Source of the DNA: an uncultured bacterium
GTDB taxonomy: Bacteria > Bacteroidota > Bacteroidia > Bacteroidales > Paludibacteraceae
Assembly: GCA_946183755.1 (NCBI GenBank)
Contig: CAMHCZ010000055.1
Span: 1 to 10,633, forward strand
Reading direction: 5' to 3'
Length of the DNA: 10,633 bases
The translations under genes and the position numbers were made by a program. Shown here in pieces: positions 5,103-10,633 of this stretch (position 1 is its first letter; the number at the start of each line of letters is the position of its first letter). Below the pieces are notes generated by a model, which saw only the letters and a list, made by a program, of their open reading frames with translations, was not told where the DNA came from and did no database searches.

Positions 5103-5126
5103 TTAAGTTTTGAATTATAATTTTCA

Positions 5127-5999
5127 ATGATGAAAGCAGATAAAATCATAGCTTTGGCTGCCGTCGTGGGGAGGGCGGCAATGACGTCGTGCGGAAAGAA
5201 ATCGGCCGACGGAGCGCAGTCCGATTCGATAATCGTGGCAGAGACCGACAGCGTGGCGGAGGTTGACCTCAGCGTGCCTGTGGTTATGGACACCATCGCG
5301 CTCAAATATTCGTGCGACGACGGACGTTTCCTCGTCGATGTGAAGGTGCAGTATCCGCTCACCGGTCCCGACGTGCTCGTGGATTCGCTCCGCGCGTACA
5401 TAGCCCAGGAGCTTGGCGCAAGCAATAAAAAGGTGGATTTGCGTGACGGCGACGCAGTGGTGCGTGTTTACTACGACTCGCTGCTGACAAACATGAAGGC
5501 GGAGTACGACGATATGCGCGAGGAACTGGGCGGCGAGGACGACGGATTCTTCTCCATGTCGGACGAACGCACCATAGCCAAAAGTTACGAGACCGAGAAG
5601 ATAATCACGATAGAGGATTGCGGCAGCGTCTATGCCGGCGGCGCGCATCCGTTGTCTTTCGCTGGTGCGGCTTCGTTCGACCGCAGAACCGGCAAGCGCC
5701 TTGGCACATGGATTTTCAAGAACCTGAAGTCCAAGGAGCTGCGCAACGAGATATTGCGAGGACTCAGGGAGTATTTCGAAGTGAAGAAAAACGAGGAACT
5801 GGCGGACATACTGCTCGGCGTCGATTACCGCAACATCCCGATGCCGTCAACGGATCCGTACTTCCTGAAGGATGGTCTGGTGTTCATCTATGGGCAGTAT
5901 GAGATAGCGCCGTACGCGTGCGGAATGCCGCAGTTCACGATTCCTTATTCACGTCTGGAGCCGCTGCTCAAGGAAGAAGTTCTGGAGCTTGTAAAATAG
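5127..5999 (+). CDS. DUF3298 (RsiV-like) lipoprotein, first of a tandem pair
   Basis: The 290-residue protein starts with a lipoprotein signal ending in MTSC (Cys22). The body matches the DUF3298 group, whose members include the extracytoplasmic anti-sigma factor RsiV: an early strand region (FLVDVKVQYPLTGP, 68-81), the GGAHP motif (171-175) in the middle, and a closing segment FIYGQYEIAPYACG...TIPYSRL (253-277). Between signal and domain lies a Ser/Asp-rich linker. An oddity is Arg16 inside the hydrophobic core of the signal (VVGRAAMTSC), which could weaken export. It is followed after 7 bases by a diverged paralogue, so the pair came from a tandem duplication. The function in Bacteroidota is unknown; lysozyme binding, as in RsiV, is one possibility but is not shown. 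Family call good, role open. Confidence 0.83.
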   Translation: MMKADKIIALAAVVGRAAMTSCGKKSADGAQSDSIIVAETDSVAEVDLSVPVVMDTIALKYSCDDGRFLVDVKVQYPLTGPDVLVDSLRAYIAQELGASNKKVDLRDGDAVVRVYYDSLLTNMKAEYDDMREELGGEDDGFFSMSDERTIAKSYETEKIITIEDCGSVYAGGAHPLSFAGAASFDRRTGKRLGTWIFKNLKSKELRNEILRGLREYFEVKKNEELADILLGVDYRNIPMPSTDPYFLKDGLVFIYGQYEIAPYACGMPQFTIPYSRLEPLLKEEVLELVK

Positions 6000-6006
6000 G
6001 ATTCAA

Positions 6007-6870
6007 ATGAGAATGAAAACACAGATTATAGCAGGACTGGCTTGCGCATTGATGCTCGGCTCGTGCGGCAAAGGCAAGAGCGACGGAGCGGCACAAGCGG
6101 CTTCGGACAGCGACTCGGCTGTGGTTGAGACAACGGTCGAAAAAACGATAGACACAGTCATCGTTGACCGCATAAAAGACGACTATACCGACAAACAGCG
6201 CAATGTTCACATCAAATTGGTCATAGATTTTCCAGTCAACGGTCCGCAACCGCTTCTCGACTCCATCCGCACATACATAAGCGAGAGCCTGAGCGGAAAT
6301 TACAAGGGCGACCTGGCTGACGGACGCTCGATGCTGAAGTTCTACCACGACTTCATAAACAAGTCTGCCGACGAGTGTCTGAACGATATGCGCGAGAATT
6401 TCAAGGATGACGAGAACGCTCCGACTCCGGCTTTCGGACAGACTTTCGTGGCTAAGAAAGTGTATGAGAGCGACAATGTGGTGACTTACAGTTTCTACAA
6501 CGAATATTACTGCGGAGGCATGTACGGCGCATTGGACCGCTGTTATGACCTCTCGTTCTTCAAGCCAAGCGGACGTTTCGTCACGGTGGAGACGTTGTTT
6601 GTTAATCCTGATTCGCCACAGCTGCACAGCCTGATAGGCCGCAGATACAAGGCTGAGTGCGAGAAGGACGGAATTAACTTCGAGGACGCGGCAGAGATTC
6701 ATGACTTTTCTCGAGTGCCGTTCCCTATGAGTGCGCCTTATGTGACTAAGGATGGCATCGCGTTCAGCTACGGCAAGTATGACCTTAACGGCGCTTTCGT
6801 GACATTCACCATAAAGGCGGATGAACTGTCTAAGTTCATGACCAACGAGGCAAAAGCCATATTCGAATAA
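6007..6870 (+). CDS. Diverged DUF3298-like lipoprotein, second of a tandem pair
   Basis: This 287-residue lipoprotein (signal ending LGSC, Cys20) repeats the architecture of its upstream neighbour: a Ser/Asp linker, then VHIKLVIDFPVNGPQPLLDSIRTYI (67-91, against VDVKVQYPLTGPDVLVDSLRAYI in the first copy), a conserved FYHDFINKSADE segment, PFPMSAPYVTKDGIAFSYGKYDL (238-260), and FTIKADEL near the end. The central GGAHP motif of the first copy is replaced by CGGMYG (169-174), losing the His and Pro, and the APYACG segment has become NGAFVT. The paralogues have therefore drifted apart at the most conserved site and may bind different ligands. Either ATG at 6007 or 6013 could be used. The HerA-like gene follows after 19 bases. 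Confidence 0.8.
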   Translation: MRMKTQIIAGLACALMLGSCGKGKSDGAAQAASDSDSAVVETTVEKTIDTVIVDRIKDDYTDKQRNVHIKLVIDFPVNGPQPLLDSIRTYISESLSGNYKGDLADGRSMLKFYHDFINKSADECLNDMRENFKDDENAPTPAFGQTFVAKKVYESDNVVTYSFYNEYYCGGMYGALDRCYDLSFFKPSGRFVTVETLFVNPDSPQLHSLIGRRYKAECEKDGINFEDAAEIHDFSRVPFPMSAPYVTKDGIAFSYGKYDLNGAFVTFTIKADELSKFMTNEAKAIFE

Positions 6871-6889
6871 CCTTTTATTTCAATAGCTT

Positions 6890-8449
6890 ATGTTTACACA
6901 AAACGAAGGACTTTACATCGCCCACGGCTCCAAAGGACCGATCAGCATCATGGGCAAGATGGCGAACAGGCACGGACTGATAGCCGGCGCCACAGGTACA
7001 GGAAAGACCGTAACGCTGCAAGTGCTGGCGGAGAGCTTCTGCCAAGCCGGTGTGCCATGTTTCATGGCAGACATGAAAGGCGACCTCTCTGGAATAAGCC
7101 AGGCAGGCAAGACATCGTCGTTCTTCGAGAAGCGCCAGGCGGAGTTCGGCATCGAGAATCCGCAGTTCCAGGCGTGTCCGGTGCGTTTCTTCGATGTATT
7201 CGGCGAGCAGGGACATCCGATGCGCTCCACAGTCAGCGACATGGGTCCGCAACTGCTGTCGCGCTTGCTGGACCTCAACGAGACGCAGAGCGGCATCCTG
7301 AATATCGTCTTCCGCATAGCCGACGACAAGGGCCTCCTGCTCATCGACATGAAGGACCTGCGCTCAATGCTCGACTATGTGGCTAAGAACGCCTCGCAGT
7401 TCACGTCGCAGTACGGCAACATAACAGCGCCAAGCGTTGGAGCCATACAGCGTGCGTTGCTCGCATTAGAGAACCAGGGCGCCGACAAGTTCTTCGGCGA
7501 GCCTGCGTTTGACATAAGCGACCTTTTGGCTACGGAGGGCGGCAAGGGCATCATGAACGTGCTCGCAGCCGACCGACTCATGCTCCAGCCTAAGCTTTAC
7601 TCCACATTCCTGCTCTGGCTCATGTCCGAGCTGTATTCTCGTCTGCCTGAGGTTGGCGACTTGGAGTACCCTAAGCTGGTGTTCTTCTTCGATGAGGCTC
7701 ACATGCTATTCGACGGCACTTCCAAGGCGCTTGTCGATAAGATAGAGCAGGTGATTCGACTGATACGAAGCAAGGGCGTCGGCATATACTTCGTGACACA
7801 GAACCCGACCGATATACCGGATGTGATACTCGGACAGCTCGGAAACCGTGTGCAGCACGCTCTGCGCGCGTTCACGCCTAAGGACCAGAAGGCCGTTCGT
7901 GCCGCTGCCGAGACGTTCCGCGCCAATCCCGACTTCAAGACCGAGGACGCCATACAGAACCTGGAGACAGGCGAGGCGCTCGTGTCGGTGCTCGACGAGA
8001 AGGGCGCGCCTACGGTGGTCGAGCGTGCGAGAATCCTGTTCCCTTTGAGCCAGATAGGCGCTATCTCGCCAGGGCAGCGCGATGAGGCTATGCGCCGTTC
8101 GGCTCTCTACGGCAAGTACGACAAGACCGTTGACCGCGAGAGCGCTTTCGAGGTGCTTCTGGCGGAGTCGGAGGCGGCTGAGCAGCAGGCTGCGGCGGAG
8201 AAAGAGCAGAAGGAGCAGGAGAAGGCGAGCGGCAAGAAAAAGTCGCTTCTCGGCAGGATTGGCAAGGCGCTGGTGACGGCTGTCACAGCCACCGTGGCAA
8301 CGATTATCGGAACAAAGGTTTCCAACAGCATAACCGGCAAGAAGACCAAGACCACGAAGAAGGACATAGCCGGACGTGTGGCCAGGAACACGACATCGGC
8401 TGTCACACGCCAGATTACACGCGACATCCTCGGCAATCTGATAAGATAA
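6890..8449 (+). CDS. YjgR/HerA-like hexameric ATPase (DUF853)
   Basis: The 519-residue protein is a cytoplasmic P-loop ATPase of the HerA/FtsK superfamily, YjgR (DUF853) branch. Walker A is GATGTGKT (33-40), Walker B is LVFFFDEAH (263-271) with Asp268 and Glu269, the sensor-like segment is YFVTQNPTDIP (300-310) with Gln304, and Arg320 is a candidate arginine finger. FMADMKGDLSGI (58-69) is typical of this branch. From about 425 a Glu/Gln/Lys-rich coiled segment leads to a hydrophobic-basic end (about 452-519, ALVTAVTATVATIIGTKV then TGKKTKTTKK), which may touch membrane or nucleic acid. The length is usual for the family. The physiological role of YjgR is not settled; DNA processing is assumed from HerA. 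The start at 6890 leaves a normal short N-terminus. It is the last gene before a strong terminator. Confidence 0.93.
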   Translation: MFTQNEGLYIAHGSKGPISIMGKMANRHGLIAGATGTGKTVTLQVLAESFCQAGVPCFMADMKGDLSGISQAGKTSSFFEKRQAEFGIENPQFQACPVRFFDVFGEQGHPMRSTVSDMGPQLLSRLLDLNETQSGILNIVFRIADDKGLLLIDMKDLRSMLDYVAKNASQFTSQYGNITAPSVGAIQRALLALENQGADKFFGEPAFDISDLLATEGGKGIMNVLAADRLMLQPKLYSTFLLWLMSELYSRLPEVGDLEYPKLVFFFDEAHMLFDGTSKALVDKIEQVIRLIRSKGVGIYFVTQNPTDIPDVILGQLGNRVQHALRAFTPKDQKAVRAAAETFRANPDFKTEDAIQNLETGEALVSVLDEKGAPTVVERARILFPLSQIGAISPGQRDEAMRRSALYGKYDKTVDRESAFEVLLAESEAAEQQAAAEKEQKEQEKASGKKKSLLGRIGKALVTAVTATVATIIGTKVSNSITGKKTKTTKKDIAGRVARNTTSAVTRQITRDILGNLIR

Positions 8450-8470
8450 AGCCTGATATAAAGCAAAAGA

Positions 8471-8501
8471 AAAGCCCGAATTGAAAAATTCGGGCTTTTT
8501 T
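8471..8501 (+). terminator. Bidirectional intrinsic terminator with GAAA loop
   Basis: A perfect 12-bp stem (8471-8482 with 8487-8498, core AAGCCCGAATT) is capped by GAAA, a GNRA tetraloop, and followed by TTTTTT on the plus strand. On the minus strand the same hairpin is followed by TTTTCTTTTG, so it can also end the convergent KdsC operon, whose last stop is at 8522. Confidence 0.95.
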
Positions 8502-8521
8502 ATTGTCGTTTCGTTTGCGTC

Positions 8522-9055
8522 TTACCATCCGAACGCCTCAGTGTCGGACATCCATTGGCCTTGTGCCTTCAGCACCTGCTCCACGACGTCTCTGGCGCAG
8601 CCTCGGCCGCCTTCACGGTCCGATATGTAAACCGAGATAGCCTTGATTTCCGGCACGGCGTCGGCAGGGCAGACAGGGAATCCCACCGCCTTCATGCACT
8701 CGTAGTCTGGTATGTCATCGCCCATGTACATGATTTCCTCCAGCTTCAGGTTGTACTTCTCGGCGAATTCATTGAGCTTGCCGATTTTGTTTTTCGCGCC
8801 CATGTATATCTCATGGAAGCCCAGTCCGCGGAATCGCGCTTCTATGGCGTCGGTCTTGCCGCCGGTCAGTATGGCGAGAGGGTAGTTCCTTATGGATGCC
8901 TGGTGCAGTGCGTATCCGTCCTTTGTGTTTATCACTCTCATAGGCTCGCCGCCGGGGTAGAGCGGAATGTGCGATGTTGACAGCACTCCGTCCACGTCGA
9001 ATACGAACGCCTTGACGTCTTTAAGTCTCTCCTTGATGTTCTTTTCCTGTTTCAT
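8522..9055 (-). CDS. kdsC: KdsC-like HAD phosphatase (Kdo-8-phosphate phosphatase)
   Basis: The 177-residue protein has the size and all motifs of the KdsC group of HAD enzymes without a cap domain, which remove phosphate from 3-deoxy-D-manno-octulosonate 8-phosphate in lipopolysaccharide core synthesis. Motif I is FVFDVDGVLS (Asp20 nucleophile, Asp22), motif II is AILTGG (Thr64), motif III is the Lys90 region (GAKNKIGKL), and motif IV is YMGDDIPD (Asp113, Asp114, Asp117). The C-terminal GGRGCARDVVEQVL corresponds to the KdsC tail GGxGAVRE that closes the active site of the neighbour in the tetramer. The gene is third in a minus-strand operon, 12 bases after the DUF2520 gene, an arrangement usual in Bacteroidales. 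Related HAD-IIIA enzymes with other sugar phosphate substrates cannot be ruled out. Confidence 0.9.
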   Translation of the reverse strand: MKQEKNIKERLKDVKAFVFDVDGVLSTSHIPLYPGGEPMRVINTKDGYALHQASIRNYPLAILTGGKTDAIEARFRGLGFHEIYMGAKNKIGKLNEFAEKYNLKLEEIMYMGDDIPDYECMKAVGFPVCPADAVPEIKAISVYISDREGGRGCARDVVEQVLKAQGQWMSDTEAFGW

Positions 9056-9067
9056 TATGGTATGTTG

Positions 9068-9832
9068 TTATTTTTCTTCGGTTATTATGCCGCTGGCAAT
9101 GTCCTTGTACAGTTTCTGGTATGCAGGATAGGCTTCGAGCGCCTTTATGTGCTTGTCCATCACGCTGTGGTCGTTTCTCGCTGCCGGACCGGTCTGCGCG
9201 TCCTTTGCTGTCAGGTGGTGGAGCTTCTCTACGGTCTCCTCCAGCAGCGGCAGCATCAGCTTGAAGTCCAGCCCTTTGTCAGCCATCAGCTTTTCGGCTA
9301 TGCGGCACATGTAGTTGCTGTAGTTGCAGCAGAACACGGCTCCCAGGTGCAGCGTCATTCTCTGTGCCGAGTCGCATGGCTGCACGTTGTCGCTCAGCGT
9401 TTCAGCTAATCCGCTGATTTGTCGTGCCGTCTCCTCGTCGCATCCTTCCACGAACACCGGTATCTTCCTGAAATCCACTTTCTTGCTTTTGCTGAATGTC
9501 TGCATCGGGTACATCACGCCGTAGCTTTTCTTCTTGCCTCGGAATATGTCCATGCTCACGCTTCCTGCCGTGTGCAGATGCACTCCGTCGTGCGTCGCGG
9601 TATTGCTTATCACGCCCTCGAGCGCATCGTCTTTCAGCGAGTATATGTAGAAGTCCGCTCCGTCTTTTATGCCGGCGGCGTCGGTGGTGTAGTCCGCTCC
9701 AATCCGCTCAGCCAGCGTTTTGGCGGACTCTTCCGTTCTGCTGTAAACCTGCATTACCCTGATGCCTCTCTTGTGCAGAGCCAGTCCGAGCTGCGTGGCC
9801 AAGTTTCCTGCGCCTATCAGTGTGACGGTCAT
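9068..9832 (-). CDS. Rossmann-like / DUF2520 dehydrogenase-like protein
   Basis: The 254-residue protein has an N-terminal NAD(P)-binding Rossmann fold (LIGAGNLATQLGLAL, 5-19, with the GxGNxA loop; acceptor strand VYSRT at 29-33) and a helical C-terminal DUF2520 domain. Conserved family marks are HTAGS (87-91), YPMQTF (108-113), LHLGAVFCCNYSNY (161-174) and GPAARND (215-221). The fold is like that of 6-phosphogluconate-dehydrogenase-type reductases such as ketopantoate or pyrroline-5-carboxylate reductase, but the substrate of DUF2520 proteins is not known. The start lies 3 bases after the nitroreductase stop and its stop lies 12 bases before the KdsC gene, so the three genes form one operon. 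The cofactor-binding prediction is strong; no metabolic step can be assigned. Confidence 0.92.
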   Translation of the reverse strand: MTVTLIGAGNLATQLGLALHKRGIRVMQVYSRTEESAKTLAERIGADYTTDAAGIKDGADFYIYSLKDDALEGVISNTATHDGVHLHTAGSVSMDIFRGKKKSYGVMYPMQTFSKSKKVDFRKIPVFVEGCDEETARQISGLAETLSDNVQPCDSAQRMTLHLGAVFCCNYSNYMCRIAEKLMADKGLDFKLMLPLLEETVEKLHHLTAKDAQTGPAARNDHSVMDKHIKALEAYPAYQKLYKDIASGIITEEK

Positions 9833-9835
9833 CGG

Positions 9836-10360
9836 TCAGAACTTCTCGTTGTGGAACTTGTCGTAAGCCAGCTTGTCGTATTCGTACGGCTTTCTGTCCT
9901 GGTCCTTGTATCCTATGGCTATGATGTTCAGCACCATGTACTTTTCAGGTATGCCGAGTATTCGTCTCACATTGTCCTCGCAGCTGTTGCCGTCCTTGTC
10001 CTTTCTGCCTTTGCACTGCACCCAGCATGAGCCCAGTCCGAGATCAGCCGCCTCGAGTTGTATGATGATGGAAGCTATGGAAGCGTCCTCCACGCAGGTG
10101 TCGCAAATCGTAGTGTCGGCAGCCACGACTATGGCGAGCGGCGCTCCGCTCACGAGTTCCGCGCCCGATTCCTTGGATGTGGAAAGTGCCTGCAGTGTGG
10201 CTTTGTCCTCCACCACGATGAACTCCCATTCGTTGCATCTCTTGCCGGCTGGCGACATCAGCGCCGCCTTCTTTATCGCCTCTATTTTCTCAGCCTCCAC
10301 AGGTTGCTCCTTGAACTTTCTGTAGCTTCTTCTGTTTCTCAGTAATTCTAAAAAATCCAT
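9836..10360 (-). CDS. Nitroreductase family FMN oxidoreductase
   Basis: I start at the ATG at 10360 (174 residues), because the in-frame upstream ATG at 10390 lies inside a perfect -7 promoter element. The fold marks of FMN nitroreductases are present: RNRRSYRKF (8-16) and SPAGKRCNEWEFIVV (36-50) for flavin phosphate and ring contacts, EDASIASIIIQLEAADLGLGSCW (91-113) for the dimer helix, and AIGYKDQDRKP (148-158) near the end. The length is that of a minimal member. The family reduces nitro, quinone or flavin substrates with NAD(P)H; the natural substrate here is unknown. It is the first gene of the operon with DUF2520 and KdsC. Cys-rich spots (CDTC, 86-89) are seen in some Bacteroidota relatives. 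Confidence 0.92.
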   Translation of the reverse strand: MDFLELLRNRRSYRKFKEQPVEAEKIEAIKKAALMSPAGKRCNEWEFIVVEDKATLQALSTSKESGAELVSGAPLAIVVAADTTICDTCVEDASIASIIIQLEAADLGLGSCWVQCKGRKDKDGNSCEDNVRRILGIPEKYMVLNIIAIGYKDQDRKPYEYDKLAYDKFHNEKF

Positions 10361-10387
10361 ACGTTTTATGCTTGTTTTATCTCTTGT

Positions 10388-10395
10388 CAAAGATA
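10388..10395 (-). promoter_or_regulatory. Candidate -7 element for the nitroreductase operon
   Basis: TATCTTTG on the minus strand is a perfect TAnnTTTG, 27 bases before the start codon at 10360. No convincing TTTG lies at the -33 distance, so the promoter is only partly supported. Confidence 0.5.
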
Positions 10396-10441
10396 GTCAA
10401 AAAAGAGCCAAGCGGATTTATAAATTGTAATATACTTTGTG

Positions 10442-10449
10442 TATATTTG
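10442..10449 (+). promoter_or_regulatory. Candidate -7 element for the FolK-like gene
   Basis: TATATTTG is a perfect TAnnTTTG, 38 bases before the ATG at 10488. The best upstream match is TTTA (10417-10420) at 21 bases, a weak -33. With the nitroreductase element this gives a compact divergent promoter region. Confidence 0.5.
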
Positions 10450-10487
10450 TCTTATGCCTAACGCAGGCGTGTAAAAGTTTTCAGGTC

Positions 10488-10633
10488 ATGGAATATATAA
10501 TTTCGATAAGCAGTAACGAGCAGGCGGAAAAGAACATCGCTCTGACGAAGGAAATTCTCGAGAAGGAATTCGCCAATGTGAAATTCGCCTCTGTCATTAA
10601 TACCAAACCAGTGGGCGAGGGTTATCCGCAACG
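10488..10633 (+). CDS. folK: Probable FolK (HPPK) of folate synthesis, 5' part only
   Basis: Forty-eight codons are visible before the window ends. The start MEYIISISSNEQAEKNIALT resembles the first strand and loop of 6-hydroxymethyl-7,8-dihydropterin pyrophosphokinase (usually SLGSN...N), and after one helix NTKPVGEG matches the ETxPVG segment of that family. FolK transfers pyrophosphate from ATP to the pterin before dihydropteroate synthase. The first Gly of the usual GSN is Ser here. The upstream -7 element and the lack of any other frame support the start. With a quarter to a third of the protein visible, the assignment is moderate. Confidence 0.55.
   Translation, partial: MEYIISISSNEQAEKNIALTKEILEKEFANVKFASVINTKPVGEGYPQ

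Larger units (their letters stand above)
4619..5126. other. 508-bp divergent intergenic region without a gene
   Basis: Nothing here looks coding: frames of 73 and 98 codons exist but run through the repeats and are rich in Ser, Arg and Thr. The region holds the promoters of the two divergent operons near its ends, a palindrome at the LytTR end, several copies of a TTCGGCT-CGCTCAG type repeat, a long hairpin, and smaller dyads (4846-4889 and 4898-4908). Confidence 0.75.

Noticed and set aside
4794..5106. Open frames of 98 (minus) and 73 (plus) codons in the divergent spacer
   Set aside because: They run through the dispersed repeats and hairpin, and their Ser/Arg/Thr-rich content follows the repeat rather than a protein.
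5968..6702. 244-codon open frame on the minus strand opposite the second DUF3298 gene
   Set aside because: It is the antisense shadow of a lipoprotein with a signal peptide and a paralogue next to it; its translation shows no domain.
9419..10030. 203-codon plus-strand frame across the DUF2520 and nitroreductase genes
   Set aside because: It is antisense to two well-supported families and crosses their junction; Val/His/Arg-rich without recognisable structure.
10361..10390. Longer nitroreductase start at 10390
   Set aside because: The ATG would lie within the TAnnTTTG promoter element, and family members begin at the MDFLELLRNRRS position.

Overview
The window looks like a piece of a Bacteroidales chromosome (Prevotella, Bacteroides or Muribaculaceae type). 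The grounds are candidate promoters of the Bacteroidota form (TTTG ... TAnnTTTG), several short-spaced lipoprotein signal peptides ending in SCGK-like lipoboxes, DUF3298 lipoproteins, a YjgR/HerA-type ATPase, and a nitroreductase, DUF2520 and KdsC-like gene run typical of that order. No tRNA, rRNA, CRISPR array or insertion sequence was seen.

Layout. (1) 1-3093: a visibly AT-richer block, all on the minus strand and apparently read from one promoter at 3062-3093. In reading order it encodes a 63-residue acidic protein, a 201-residue membrane-anchored protein, a 60-residue two-helix protein, a 150-residue four-helix protein, an open-frame remnant without a start, a lipoprotein zinc peptidase with the full archaemetzincin (M54) signature, a YiiX-like C92 cysteine hydrolase, and the start of another lipoprotein. 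Most of these have no recognisable family, and the block reads as an accessory cassette. (2) 3164-4618, minus strand: a stand-alone LytTR DNA-binding protein overlapping by one base a membrane-anchored protein that resembles the phosphodiester glycosidase (NAGPA/DUF2233) fold but lacks the usual Asp. The pair ends in a strong intrinsic terminator. (3) 4619-5126: a 508-bp divergent intergenic region with a nested palindrome at the LytTR promoter, dispersed TTCGGCT-CGCTCAG repeats, and a long hairpin. (4) 5127-8501, plus strand: two tandem, divergent DUF3298-type lipoproteins and a HerA-like ATPase, closed by a GAAA-loop terminator that can serve both strands. (5) 8522-10360, minus strand: nitroreductase, Rossmann/DUF2520 protein and KdsC-like phosphatase. 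(6) 10488 to the end, plus strand: start of a probable FolK.

The right two thirds is mainly ordinary chromosome (envelope lipoproteins, Kdo and folate metabolism). The unusual material is the left cassette, with two secreted or surface peptidases of different catalytic classes beside small membrane proteins and gene remnants, and the LytTR/membrane-protein pair, whose overlap suggests a membrane-tethered regulatory switch. All functional statements come from reading motifs by eye; no search was run.
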